Of a stretch of DNA of 28,108 nucleotides, positions 13,838-21,978 are shown in pieces (the stretch's first letter is position 1; each line of letters starts with the position of its first letter). Below the pieces are notes generated by a model. It was not told where the DNA came from and made no database searches. It was given only the letters and a program-made list of their open reading frames with translations. The translations under genes and the position numbers were made by a program. The DNA comes from a virus: IMG/VR virus record IMGVR_UViG_3300017779_000110, positions 1 to 28,108 of that record. One strand, 5' to 3'.

Positions 13838-14080
13838 GTGCCTTGTATACAAATACCTTAATGAATTGCGTTAAGCTTTTATATGTGTCTTATATCGCCT
13901 TATATAGCATTATATTAATAAAGCTTATATACATTAATACATTGACTTAAATTAAATCTAATCGACTGACAAAAAATATTTTAAATTTTTTTTAGCTCTA
14001 ATCTGTGTCAGTTTGGTCGGATTCGATACAATTGCCCCGGCAAAAGCTTAATCGCATAAAATCCCTTACCACAGTACAAC

Positions 14081-14117
14081 ATATAATTATTTATATATAT
14101 AATAATATAAATATATA
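14081..14117. other. 37-base A/T-only tract
   Basis: The bases are exclusively A and T and mostly alternate (ATATAATTATTTATATATAT and onward). Such tracts melt easily and are typical of DNA-unwinding elements at origins. No canonical DnaA box is seen beside it, so an origin role is only a suggestion. Confidence 0.4.
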
Positions 14118-14194
14118 GAAAGGGGTATATGTATCACGAAAAATTTAACTCATTTCTCCGCCGCCCCCCTTACTCTCCACCCTCCCAATAAAAA

Positions 14195-14251
14195 AGGGGT
14201 TGTGGGGGTACTCCCCTAGCCCAAGGGGAAAGAGGCATTCAGGGAATTCCC
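14195..14251. repeat. GC-rich palindrome cluster
   Basis: GGGGTACTCCCC (14205-14216) can fold alone or compete with AGGGG (14195-14199) pairing with CCCCT (14213-14217). CCCC (14213-14216) can also pair with GGGG (14225-14228). GGGAATTCCC (14242-14251) is a perfect 10-bp palindrome. In this AT-rich genome such G/C density is exceptional. The position upstream of the terminase genes suits a cos/pac site or an origin. Confidence 0.45.
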
Positions 14252-14350
14252 TCACCAGGAAAAGGGTTCTCTACTTTGTAGTTATTCTACCTAGTCCATT
14301 TGTAAGTTTACCCAAACTATTATATATTAGCGATTCTTAAAAAAAAAGTG

Positions 14351-14512
14351 ATGGAAGAAAAAGAAGAAAAAATAAAATTTGTAACTAAAGGAACTGATGA
14401 ATTAATGTTCGGTTGGAAACTACAACCTGTTTATTTAAGTGGAAAAATAGCTAGGAAGTATTATGAGAAGTATGGTACTGAAATTAAGGGAGTTACGTTA
14501 ACTTCTGAATAA
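14351..14512 (+). CDS. Small hypothetical protein, 53 residues
   Basis: The frame starts MEEKEEKIKFVTKGTDELMF and continues GWKLQPVYLSGKIARKYYEK, ending VTLTSE. It has a charged helical start, a beta-like middle and a basic helix, which is protein-like composition. It sits alone between the palindrome cluster and the 12-bp repeats upstream of the small terminase gene. No family is recognised. Location suggests a DNA-transaction or regulatory role, but there is no motif to support that. Confidence 0.55.
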   Translation: MEEKEEKIKFVTKGTDELMFGWKLQPVYLSGKIARKYYEKYGTEIKGVTLTSE

Positions 14513-14515
14513 GGG

Positions 14516-14563
14516 TTACCCATACCCTTACCCATACCCTTACCCTAAGCCTTACCCATACCC
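14516..14563. repeat. Four tandem 12-bp repeats TTACCCATACCC
   Basis: Units at 14516-14527, 14528-14539 and 14552-14563 are identical. The third unit, 14540-14551, is diverged (TTACCCTAAGCC). The array sits directly upstream of the terminase operon and is followed by the palindrome CCCTTAGCTAAGGG at 14561-14574. The units are too short for CRISPR and look like iterons, that is, binding sites for a terminase or an initiator. Confidence 0.85.
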
Positions 14564-14576
14564 TTAGCTAAGGGTT

Positions 14577-14600
14577 AAGGATAAAGATAAGGATAAAGAT
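14577..14600. repeat. Two tandem 12-bp repeats AAGGATAAAGAT
   Basis: Units 14577-14588 and 14589-14600 are identical and have the same 12-bp period as the neighbouring TTACCCATACCC array. On the minus strand each contains TTATCC, the first six bases of a DnaA box (TTATCCACA). Confidence 0.85.
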
Positions 14601-14625
14601 ATATACTATATGTAAAATAATTTTT

Positions 14626-14633
14626 TATATTTG
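14626..14633 (+). promoter_or_regulatory. Possible -7 promoter box for the terminase operon
   Basis: TATATTTG matches the Bacteroidota -7 consensus TAnnTTTG and lies 17 bases before the small terminase ATG. No TTG/TTTG is found 19-21 bases upstream, so activator help or another sigma factor would be needed if it is used. Confidence 0.35.
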
Positions 14634-14650
14634 TTTGCTCAAAAGAGAAA

Positions 14651-15124
14651 ATGAAACGACTACCTACAGAAATTAAAAAGCAAAGAGGGACACTTCAGAA
14701 GCATCGTGAAAACGAAAACGAACCAAAGCTACCTTGTGTTATTCCGCCAATCCCTACTTGGCTATCTGAGGATGGTCAAAAAGCTTTTAGTGAACTAAGC
14801 ACTTTGCTTCACGATATGTCGGTCTTAACTCAAGCCGATGAGTTAGCTTTAACTTTACTTTGTGATGCTTACAGCGAATATAAAAATGCTAAACAGATTG
14901 TAAACGAACTGGGTGCAACTGTTGAGGTAATGTCAAGAGAAGGAAACTCAAAACCAACTATAAGACCTGAAGTTCAAATTGCTAATCAAGCTTTTGTTAG
15001 AGTCTTTCAACTTCTTAAAGAATTTGGATTAACTCCTTCGAGTAGAGCAAAGGTAAATGCTATTGAAAATTCTACCAACACACCTGATGTTAAAATAGAA
15101 AACTTCTTCAATAGTGGCGAATAA
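14651..15124 (+). CDS. terS: Terminase small subunit, P27 family
   Basis: This 157-residue protein has the usual order of the phage P27-type small terminase. A basic, disordered N-terminus (KKQRGTLQKHRENENEPKLP) is followed by PIPTWLSEDGQKAFSELSTL at about 33-52. Then come the helical core DELALTLLCDAYSEYKNA and an SSRAKV segment in the C-terminal region. Small terminases bind the packaging start on the concatemer and pass DNA to the large subunit. It is preceded by the 12-bp repeat/palindrome region, a plausible binding site, and overlaps the large subunit gene by 11 bases. Confidence 0.88.
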   Translation: MKRLPTEIKKQRGTLQKHRENENEPKLPCVIPPIPTWLSEDGQKAFSELSTLLHDMSVLTQADELALTLLCDAYSEYKNAKQIVNELGATVEVMSREGNSKPTIRPEVQIANQAFVRVFQLLKEFGLTPSSRAKVNAIENSTNTPDVKIENFFNSGE

Positions 15125-16697
15125 TCTTCACAGAATAAATAAGACTAAATATTATTTTGATGAGAAGTCAGCTAAGAGAGCTTGTGACTTTATTCAAACT
15201 TTTTGTAAACACACTAAGGGTGAATTAGCAGGTCAACCATTTGTACTAGAGCCTTGGCAAATAGAAATTATAGAAGCTATCTTCGGTTGGAAATCTAAGA
15301 AAACTAAACTCAGAAAATTTAGACAGTGCTTTATTTTTATTCCTCGTAAGAATGGAAAGACTACGATGATGGTAGGCATAGCACTCTATATGCTTTTCTC
15401 TGATGGAGAGAAAGGAGCTGAGATTGTATCGGCTGCCGCAGATAAAGAACAAGCAAGGTTAAGTTTTTCTATAGCTAAACAAATGGTTTTACAAGAACCC
15501 AACCTTATCAAAAGAGCAGGTACTTATCGTGATTCAATTACTTATGATAAGGTTGGATCGTACTACAAAGTTATTTCGGCTGATGCAGATACCAAGCACG
15601 GACTAAACCTCTCTTGTTGTTTACTGGATGAGATTCACTCACACAAAAATCGTGACCTATACGATGTGTTACTCACGAGTATGGGAAGTAGAAAAGAGCC
15701 GTTGATGCTCGGAATCACGACAGCAGGGGCAGGTAATCAGAAAGACCACATATCAAGAGAACTTTATGACTATTCAAAAAAATTAATTGATGGCTCTATT
15801 GAAGACGATTCGTTCTTAGGAATTGTTTATGAAGCTGATGAAAGTGATGATATTTTTAGCGAAGAGGTTTGGAGGAAAGCTAATCCTGGTTATGGTACAA
15901 TTATTAAAGAAGAGTATATGAAGCAACAAGCTACTAAAGCTAAGAATGAGCCTTCATACGAGAATACTTTTCGTAGACTTCACGCTAATCAATGGGTGGT
16001 AAATGAGACTAAATTTATTTCTGACTCTAAGTATATGGCTTGTGATGGTGAAGTAAATAAAAGTTACCTCAAAGGTAAATCTTGTTTTGCAGGATTAGAT
16101 TTAGCATCTACTAGAGACATTACTTGTTTGGCATTATTATTTCCCGATGAAGAGGGTGGTTACGATATAATTAACTATAATTTTATACCTGAAGAAAATG
16201 CTAAGAAGAGGTCACAAAGAGATAAAGTAAATTATGATAAGTGGGAAAGAGAGGGGTACGTTATTTATACTCCTGGAGATGTAACAGATTACAATTACAT
16301 AAAACAAAAAATTATAGAATTAGGCGAACTGTATGATATTCAAATAGTAGCTTACGATAGATGGAACTCAAGTCAACTAATAATTGATTTGACAGAAGAT
16401 GGGTGTCCTTGTATTCCAGTAGGTCAAGGATTTAAAACTATGTCACCTGCAACTAAAGAATTTGAAACACTAATACTTAGTGGTAAGATTCGACACGGAG
16501 GTGACCCAGTACTTAGATGGATGATGAGTAATGTTGTTCTTACTTACGATCCCGCAGGTAACGTAAAACCGAACAAAGCAAAAAGTAATGAAAAGATTGA
16601 TGGTATCGTAGCTTGTATTATGGCACTATCAGAAGCTATGGAAAACAAGAATAAGGGTGGCTCAACTTACGATGACAAAGAAATATTTTTTATCTAA
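15114..16697 (+). CDS. terL: Terminase large subunit
   Basis: This 527-residue protein is a Terminase_1-type packaging motor. The ATPase has Walker A PRKNGKT at 77-83 and Walker B LLDE with D172 and E173. The ITTAG segment at 201-205 matches the coupling motif. The nuclease domain has its metal-binding acids at D329 (AGLDLA), D415 (YDRWN) and D496 (KIDGIVA). The start is a GTG (GTGGCGAAT) inside the end of the small subunit gene, implying translational coupling. It packages DNA into HK97-type proheads encoded downstream. Confidence 0.95.
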   Translation: MANNLHRINKTKYYFDEKSAKRACDFIQTFCKHTKGELAGQPFVLEPWQIEIIEAIFGWKSKKTKLRKFRQCFIFIPRKNGKTTMMVGIALYMLFSDGEKGAEIVSAAADKEQARLSFSIAKQMVLQEPNLIKRAGTYRDSITYDKVGSYYKVISADADTKHGLNLSCCLLDEIHSHKNRDLYDVLLTSMGSRKEPLMLGITTAGAGNQKDHISRELYDYSKKLIDGSIEDDSFLGIVYEADESDDIFSEEVWRKANPGYGTIIKEEYMKQQATKAKNEPSYENTFRRLHANQWVVNETKFISDSKYMACDGEVNKSYLKGKSCFAGLDLASTRDITCLALLFPDEEGGYDIINYNFIPEENAKKRSQRDKVNYDKWEREGYVIYTPGDVTDYNYIKQKIIELGELYDIQIVAYDRWNSSQLIIDLTEDGCPCIPVGQGFKTMSPATKEFETLILSGKIRHGGDPVLRWMMSNVVLTYDPAGNVKPNKAKSNEKIDGIVACIMALSEAMENKNKGGSTYDDKEIFFI

Positions 16698-17172
16698 GAA
16701 TGAGATAATAGAAAAAGAGTACAACTCTATAAAAGAGATTTGCACTAATGTTCTTAGAAGTAATAAAGACCTTAATCTTTTAGATGATTTAGTTCAAGAG
16801 GTTTGTTTAATTTTACTTAAACAGAATAACGAATCTATACAGACTATACACGAAAGGGGTCACTTTAAATTCTACATAGCTAGAATAATTACCAATCAAG
16901 TATTCTCTAGTACTTCACCATTTCATAAGAAGTACAGAGAACAAATTCTTTTTATAGACATAGACGATTCAGAAGAATATAATCCACTAGCTGATAAAGT
17001 TTGGGTTGACATACATCACTTACTTACAAAAAAAGAACGTCAAATAATTGAAATGAGATATGTTTATAATCTAAAAGTAACTGAAATTGCTAAGATAAAA
17101 AAAGTGTCTCCAAGGCAAGTTTACAAGTATCTACAAAGGATTAAAAATTATTTGAAAAAAAAGTATAAATAA
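16672..17172 (+). CDS. Sigma-70-like protein
   Basis: This is a 166-residue protein when started at the ATG at 16672; an in-frame GTG at 16657 is an alternative. LLDDLVQEVCLILLKQ near the N-terminus resembles sigma region 2, which contacts RNA polymerase. The C-terminus (KKERQIIEMRYVYNLKVTEI, then AKIKKVSPRQVYKYLQRIKN) is a region 4 helix-turn-helix. It overlaps the large terminase end by 26 bases and sits before the portal gene. It may redirect host polymerase to late promoters, or simply act as a DNA-binding morphogenesis protein. Regulatory use is inferred. Confidence 0.75.
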   Translation: MTKKYFLSKNEIIEKEYNSIKEICTNVLRSNKDLNLLDDLVQEVCLILLKQNNESIQTIHERGHFKFYIARIITNQVFSSTSPFHKKYREQILFIDIDDSEEYNPLADKVWVDIHHLLTKKERQIIEMRYVYNLKVTEIAKIKKVSPRQVYKYLQRIKNYLKKKYK

Positions 17173-17238
17173 AAGGTTCACAAAAACACACTTTATATAT
17201 ATCTATATGGATAAGGTATATTAAAACCACAAAGGGAT

Positions 17239-18492
17239 TTGGCAAACATATTAGATTTTTTTAAAAGAAAACCAAAAGTAAATAGCAATCAAGAAGCTAG
17301 AAACTATGGTTCTGCCATATATGGCAATACAGGTTTTTATGGTACAGTTTCAAATCAAGCTGTATCTAAAGAAACATCTTTAAGGCTTTCAACAGTTTGG
17401 AGTTGCGTAAAAGTAATCTCTGAAACAATAGCTTCTCTACCTATCTCGTTATACGAAAAAGACTCTAATAATAAAAGATATGTTCTTTTTGATAACCCAC
17501 TTCATTCTTTAGTAGGAGAGCAACCTTCTTCTTTATATAACTCCTTTAGTTTTTTTGAAAGAGCATTAATTGACCTTTGTTTAGATGGTAATTTTTTTGC
17601 TTACATAGAGAGAAACAATGGGGGCTTACCTACTCAAATAATCCCTATCCAATGTAATGATGTAAAGGTTTATGTGTCACCTGATGGTAGAGAAGTTTAT
17701 TATAATATAGAGCAAAGTGAATCAATTCCTTACCCAATAACAGGTAGAGTTGGTTCAGAAAATATGCTTCACATTAAAGGTTTATCTACTGATGGATTAA
17801 TGGGTAAATCACCAATACAAAGTGCGGCAGAATCTTTAGGTATATCTTTAGCTATAGAACAATTTGCAGGTTCATTTTTTAAGAACGGAGCATCAGTAGG
17901 TGGAATACTAAAGCACCCTGGAACACTTAAACCTGAAACAGCTAAGAGATTACGAGCTAGTTGGAATCAAACTTATAGTGGTTCTATCAATGCAGGTAAA
18001 ACAGCAATTTTAGAAGAAGGAATGGAATTTATGAGTCGACAGATTCCTAACAATCAAGCACAATTCCTTGAAACTAGACAATATCAAATTAGTGATATTT
18101 GTCGGATTTTCAGAGTGCCTAACCATCTCGTTAATGATTTATCTAACGCCACCTATTCTAATATTGAGGCACAGCAAATCGACTTTGTGGTACACACTAT
18201 TACTCCTTGGATAAAAAGAATTGAGATAGCTTTAAATCACAAATTAATTCCTATTAAAGATAGGGGTAAAAATTATTTTAAATTCAATTTAACTGCACTA
18301 CTTAGAGGTGATTCTAAGTCAAGAGCAGACTATTATAGAACGCTTCTTAATATAGGAGTGTTATCCCCTGATGAGGTTAGAGCTTTTGAAGATTTAAACT
18401 CTATGGGTGGTCCAAGTGAAAGTGTTTATATGCAAAGTAATATGATGCCTTTAGATAAGTTAGGTGAAGGCACTTCAAGACAAGATTTGTAA
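17239..18492 (+). CDS. Portal protein, HK97 family
   Basis: This 417-residue protein matches HK97-type portals. ILDFFKRKP is at the start, then VSKETSLRLSTVWSCVKVIS at 43-62 and IASLPISLYEK at 65-75. Later come FAGSFFKNGASVGGILKHPG in the clip/wing region, FRVPNHLVNDLSNATYSNIE and NLTALLRGD in the C-terminal crown region. It forms the dodecameric ring through which DNA enters. The start is a TTG preceded by AAAGGGA, one of the few SD-like sites here. The protease and capsid genes follow directly. Confidence 0.93.
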   Translation: MANILDFFKRKPKVNSNQEARNYGSAIYGNTGFYGTVSNQAVSKETSLRLSTVWSCVKVISETIASLPISLYEKDSNNKRYVLFDNPLHSLVGEQPSSLYNSFSFFERALIDLCLDGNFFAYIERNNGGLPTQIIPIQCNDVKVYVSPDGREVYYNIEQSESIPYPITGRVGSENMLHIKGLSTDGLMGKSPIQSAAESLGISLAIEQFAGSFFKNGASVGGILKHPGTLKPETAKRLRASWNQTYSGSINAGKTAILEEGMEFMSRQIPNNQAQFLETRQYQISDICRIFRVPNHLVNDLSNATYSNIEAQQIDFVVHTITPWIKRIEIALNHKLIPIKDRGKNYFKFNLTALLRGDSKSRADYYRTLLNIGVLSPDEVRAFEDLNSMGGPSESVYMQSNMMPLDKLGEGTSRQDL

Positions 18493-18496
18493 TATT

Positions 18497-19123
18497 ATGA
18501 AAAATAAAGAAACTAGAATATATAATGGTAACTACGAGATTCGTTTGGATGAAAATTCAAAGGAAACAAAAGTTAGTGGTTACGCAGCCTTATTTGATAC
18601 AGATAGTAGAGATTTAGGCTTTAGAGAAACGATTTCTAATCGTGCCTTCGATGGTCGTTTAGATGATAATGTAATCTTAACTTTTAATCACGATTCTAAT
18701 TTAATATTGGATAGAAATATGGGTGGTACATTAAAACTATCTGTTGATGAAAAAGGGTTACGATATGATGCTACTTTACCTAACACAACAACAGGTAATG
18801 ACGTAGCTGAATTAATGAAAAGAGGTTTACTTTATGAATCTTCATTTGCTTTTACAGTAGAGGATGATGAGTGGAGTAAAGATGGAGATACAACTCGTAG
18901 ACAAATAAATCAGATTGGTCGATTAGTTGATGTATCTATTGTTGGTGTTGGTGCTTACGCTAATACTGATGTTGCACTTCGTTCTAAGGAAGCTTTCGAA
19001 ACAGAAGCAACTGTAGAAGAAACTCCTCAAGTGGAAGAAGTGGAGCAAAAGGTTGAGGAATCATTTGATGATTCAAAGTTAAATTTATTAAGTAATGAAT
19101 TAAAATTAAAAAAACGAATATGA
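18497..19123 (+). CDS. HK97-type prohead protease
   Basis: This is a 208-residue protein from the ATG at 18497. A GTG 33 bases upstream keeps the frame but overlaps the portal gene and lacks the usual beginning. Family signatures are SGYAALFDTDSRDLGFRETI at 27-46, LTFNHDSN with catalytic H65, and LLYESSFAF with the nucleophile serine at 115 or 116. A Glu/Val-rich C-terminal tail (about residues 165-190) is typical of the self-processed end. It trims the N-terminal region of the capsid protein during maturation. It overlaps the capsid gene by 4 bases (ATGA). Confidence 0.92.
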   Translation: MKNKETRIYNGNYEIRLDENSKETKVSGYAALFDTDSRDLGFRETISNRAFDGRLDDNVILTFNHDSNLILDRNMGGTLKLSVDEKGLRYDATLPNTTTGNDVAELMKRGLLYESSFAFTVEDDEWSKDGDTTRRQINQIGRLVDVSIVGVGAYANTDVALRSKEAFETEATVEETPQVEEVEQKVEESFDDSKLNLLSNELKLKKRI

Positions 19124-20373
19124 AAAATTCGATTGAAATTCGTCAAGAAAGAGCTACTGCGATTGAAAACGCAAACACTCTATTAAACTTGGCAAAAGAT
19201 GAGTCTCGTGACTTTACTGCTGACGAGCAAACTTCATACGATGGTATGATGGAAAATATTGACAAACTAGCTAAAGATATTGAGGTAGTTGAACGTCAAG
19301 AAAAATTGAACGCTGAGATAGCTTCAAGCCCAGTTTCTCACCAAACTCAAGATATTTCTGACTCTAAAGAAATTCGTGATTATTCATTTATTGAAGCTGC
19401 AAAAGCTGCTACTTCAGGTCGAGTTGAAGGATTGGTTAAAGAAATGGATCAAGAAGCTCGTAGTGAAAACAGAAATCAAGAGTTTAAAGGTGTTGCAATT
19501 CCTTATTCAGTTCTTGAATCTCGTGCTGCTGTAAATACAGCTTTAACAGCAGGTTCAAATCCTACTAATGTACTTTCTTTTGTAGAGCAACTTTCTAACG
19601 CTTCTATTTTAATTGAAGCAGGTGCAAACTTTTATTCAGGAGTAAGTGCTGACCAAAAAATACCAGTTATTGCAGGTGTCACTACAGGTTTCTATACTGA
19701 AGCAGGTGACGATGGTGGTGCAGCTACTTTAGGTGGTACTGTAACTGGTTCTACTTTAAGTCCTAATGTAGCTATTTCAGGTGTTGAAGTTTCTGCTGCA
19801 TCTATGGTTCAAAATGCTTCTGTAGAAGGTGCGTTTAGAAATTCTATTGCTAAGTCGATTATGTCTAAATTAGAAAATCAACTTTTATCTGCTGCTAATA
19901 TTGCAGGTGGTCCTGATTCTTTTTTTGCAGACGCAACAGCAGGAGGTACTACTTCTGATGCAAGTGCTTTAACTGATTTAGCTGCGGCACAAGCTGCTTT
20001 ATATAGTGCAGGTGTAGAAATGAACTCAAATATTGCTGTATTATTAAATCCTAATGCTTATGCAGACCTTATGGGTGTTGCAGGAGCTGACTTTACTGCG
20101 GGTTACTTAGATATGGTTGCTAGACGAGTTGCTACAATGCCTTACTATGTATCTTCTAATGTAGGTAACAATGCAGGTGCTTTACAAACTTTAGCTCGTG
20201 TACTTGTACTTGATATGGATTCTGTACATATGGCGTTATTTGGAGGTCTTGATATGTTAGTTGACCCTTACACAAACGCTGCATTTGGAGGAACAAGATT
20301 AATCACAACTGCTTTAGTTGATGGTTTAGCTGTTCAACCTGCTCGTAGAGTTAAGATTGTTGAAGCATCTTAA
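19120..20373 (+). CDS. Major capsid protein, HK97 fold
   Basis: This 417-residue protein has a charged coiled-coil N-terminal region (about 1-75, as in NSIEIRQERATAIENANTLL), the scaffold-like delta domain. The linker to about residue 125 is where the protease would cut. The HK97-fold body follows (VLSFVEQLSNASILIEAGAN near 151-170; FYTEAGDDGGAATLG; NQLLSAANIAGGPDSFFAD). The C-terminal end has VQPARRVKIVEAS. It builds the icosahedral head. A stem-loop terminator follows 26 bases after the stop, which would keep capsid mRNA in excess over the connector genes. Confidence 0.94.
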   Translation: MKNSIEIRQERATAIENANTLLNLAKDESRDFTADEQTSYDGMMENIDKLAKDIEVVERQEKLNAEIASSPVSHQTQDISDSKEIRDYSFIEAAKAATSGRVEGLVKEMDQEARSENRNQEFKGVAIPYSVLESRAAVNTALTAGSNPTNVLSFVEQLSNASILIEAGANFYSGVSADQKIPVIAGVTTGFYTEAGDDGGAATLGGTVTGSTLSPNVAISGVEVSAASMVQNASVEGAFRNSIAKSIMSKLENQLLSAANIAGGPDSFFADATAGGTTSDASALTDLAAAQAALYSAGVEMNSNIAVLLNPNAYADLMGVAGADFTAGYLDMVARRVATMPYYVSSNVGNNAGALQTLARVLVLDMDSVHMALFGGLDMLVDPYTNAAFGGTRLITTALVDGLAVQPARRVKIVEAS

Positions 20374-20399
20374 TAATCACTATAATTAATTAGAAAGGC

Positions 20400-20429
20400 G
20401 AAAGGGTTAATTCCCTTTCCCTTTTCTTT
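20400..20429 (+). terminator. Stem-loop terminator after the capsid gene
   Basis: GAAAGGG (20400-20406) pairs with CCCTTTC (20413-20419) around TTAATT and is followed by CCTTTTCTTT. The T-run is interrupted, so partial termination is likely. This is a common way to favour capsid over downstream minor proteins. Confidence 0.65.
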
Positions 20430-20441
20430 ATCAAACCAAAT

Positions 20442-21110
20442 ATGTCGTACTTAGATAACATATATAACTCTAACAACTATGAGTATCTAAACCCAAGTCA
20501 AAATAAATATGGGAATTTAGAGCTTACGGAAGCTGCAACTACTCAAGTAGTTACAACTGCTGAGTTAAAGTCTCAACTTAGAATTGACGCTAATGATGAG
20601 GATATTTTGTTAGCTACATATATAAGTGCTGCGACTCAAATGGCGGAACACTATTGTAACAGACATTTTATTACAGCTAAGTACAAACTTTGGTTTAAAG
20701 AATTACCATCTAAGTTTAGTTTATATTATCCTGATTGTAAATTTACCTTAACTGGAAATAATAAAGATGGTTTATATCGTTTAGTTGAAGTTCCTGGTGG
20801 TACTGATACTTATTTGTATTTTTCAGAATCTAATTGGTATTCAGATATAAGTCAAAATCCAGTTATTGTAAACGTAAAGGTAGACCCAACACAAGCTATG
20901 AATTTTGAAGATATAAATGGTGACCAACAAGCACCTTACTATTTTCAATTTCAAACTGGTATTGGCGATGCAGCAAGTGATATTCCTGACGCTATAAAAC
21001 AAGCAATTAAATTAATTGCAAGTGATATGTATTATTTTAGAGAGGATCGAAAGAGAGCTTTTCCTATGGCTTCTGAAATATTACTACAACCTTATAAATG
21101 TTACTTATAA
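20442..21110 (+). CDS. Head-tail connector, gp6-like
   Basis: This 222-residue protein has the QLRG/gp6-type connector motif VVTTAELKSQLRIDANDEDI at about 36-55, then LLATYISAATQMAEHYCNRH. The C-terminal helix-rich section (IPDAIKQAIKLIASDMYYFR, then EDRKRAFP) is also typical. It forms the first ring below the portal. The middle part (about 85-165) is an expanded beta-rich insertion compared with short gp6 proteins of about 100 residues. It is followed after 3 bases by the head closure gene. Confidence 0.82.
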   Translation: MSYLDNIYNSNNYEYLNPSQNKYGNLELTEAATTQVVTTAELKSQLRIDANDEDILLATYISAATQMAEHYCNRHFITAKYKLWFKELPSKFSLYYPDCKFTLTGNNKDGLYRLVEVPGGTDTYLYFSESNWYSDISQNPVIVNVKVDPTQAMNFEDINGDQQAPYYFQFQTGIGDAASDIPDAIKQAIKLIASDMYYFREDRKRAFPMASEILLQPYKCYL

Positions 21111-21113
21111 GAT

Positions 21114-21491
21114 ATGGCTTTTATTTCTCAAATAAAGGCAGGTGAATTTAATTTAAGAATGTTGTTAAAGTCACCAAATACAAGTCAAAATGATTTTGGC
21201 GAAAGTCCTGTTGGTAGTTATTCTACTAAAGCAACAATTTGGGCTAAAAAAAGTGTTACATCTTTAAGAGATATAAATGAAAAATTTGAAGGAGACCAAT
21301 TACAATCTTATGGAAAGTTTTTTATACAAATAAGATACAATACTGATATTGCACAAAATTTAATGCCAACTTGGAAATTATTTGATAAAAATACTTCTGA
21401 AGAATATGAGATATTAAGTTATATTATAGACCCTAGAAAAGAATACATTGAGTTCTTTACTAAAATAGATATAAATAATTCTATAGTATAA
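21114..21491 (+). CDS. Head closure / head-tail adaptor protein
   Basis: This 125-residue protein resembles SPP1 gp16/HK97 gp7-type head closure proteins: NDFGESPVGSYSTKATIWAK at 27-46, FFIQIRYNTDI at about 70-80, and YEILSYIIDPRKEYIEF near the C-terminus. These proteins close the head after packaging and dock the tail. The place between the gp6-like connector and the gp10-like protein fits exactly. It is separated from its neighbours by 3 bases and 1 base. Confidence 0.78.
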   Translation: MAFISQIKAGEFNLRMLLKSPNTSQNDFGESPVGSYSTKATIWAKKSVTSLRDINEKFEGDQLQSYGKFFIQIRYNTDIAQNLMPTWKLFDKNTSEEYEILSYIIDPRKEYIEFFTKIDINNSIV

Positions 21492-21492
21492 T

Positions 21493-21978
21493 ATGGCTAG
21501 TGATAATAGAGGTATAAGAGTTCAAGGTATTCAGGATGTACAACGTGGTTTAAAAAAACTAGGTCAAACAGCTAGACAATCTCGTACAGCCATAAACAAA
21601 GCATTGAGACCCGCAGCTAATATGTTAGCGAGAGGTATTCAAAAAGCTTATAAAAAAGAGTTTAATAGTAACTCAAATTACAAAAGATTAAGTGGTAGAA
21701 CACCAACTTGGAAAACAATTGGTATAATTACTGCTAGAAGGTCAAAAGAACCAGGGCTATTTGTTGGTCCTATTGTTCGTAAAACAACTCCTATAAGAGT
21801 TAAAGGGAAAGATAGTAGAAACTTACCTGCGATGCAAATTAAAGGTAATGCAATACAAAGCCCTAGACCTGATGTATTTTTAGCAACAGCAAAAAAAATG
21901 GACTCACAAATCTATTTACAAGCTGAAAAAGACTTAGATAAGTTATTAGATAAAATGATTAAACAAGCAGGATTTTAG
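21493..21978 (+). CDS. HK97 gp10-like tail completion protein
   Basis: This 161-residue, very basic protein has the gp10-like layout: an N-terminal GIQDVQRGLKKLGQTARQ, then INKALRPAANMLARGIQKAY, and a helical end DLDKLLDKMIKQAGF. Basic stretches in the middle include ITARRSKEPGLF. HK97 gp10-like proteins act at the head-tail joint. The stop is immediately followed by the ATG of the tail terminator gene (TAGATG), as usual in this module. Confidence 0.8.
   Translation: MASDNRGIRVQGIQDVQRGLKKLGQTARQSRTAINKALRPAANMLARGIQKAYKKEFNSNSNYKRLSGRTPTWKTIGIITARRSKEPGLFVGPIVRKTTPIRVKGKDSRNLPAMQIKGNAIQSPRPDVFLATAKKMDSQIYLQAEKDLDKLLDKMIKQAGF

Larger units (their letters stand above)
13722..14350. other. 629-base gene-free region: terminators, A/T-only tract and GC-rich palindromes
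   Basis: No convincing gene is seen. From left to right the region holds two tandem intrinsic terminators and an AT-rich stretch with a CTGACA/TGTCAG inverted repeat. A 37-base tract of only A and T follows at 14081-14117. Then comes a C- and G-rich block (about 14156-14275) with GGGGTACTCCCC and GGGAATTCCC palindromes. The mix of an easily melted tract and palindromes next to the terminase makes it a candidate replication origin or packaging region. Confidence 0.5.

Noticed and set aside
14516-14600. CRISPR array
   Set aside because: The repeats are 12 bp and directly tandem with no spacers, and no cas genes are present.
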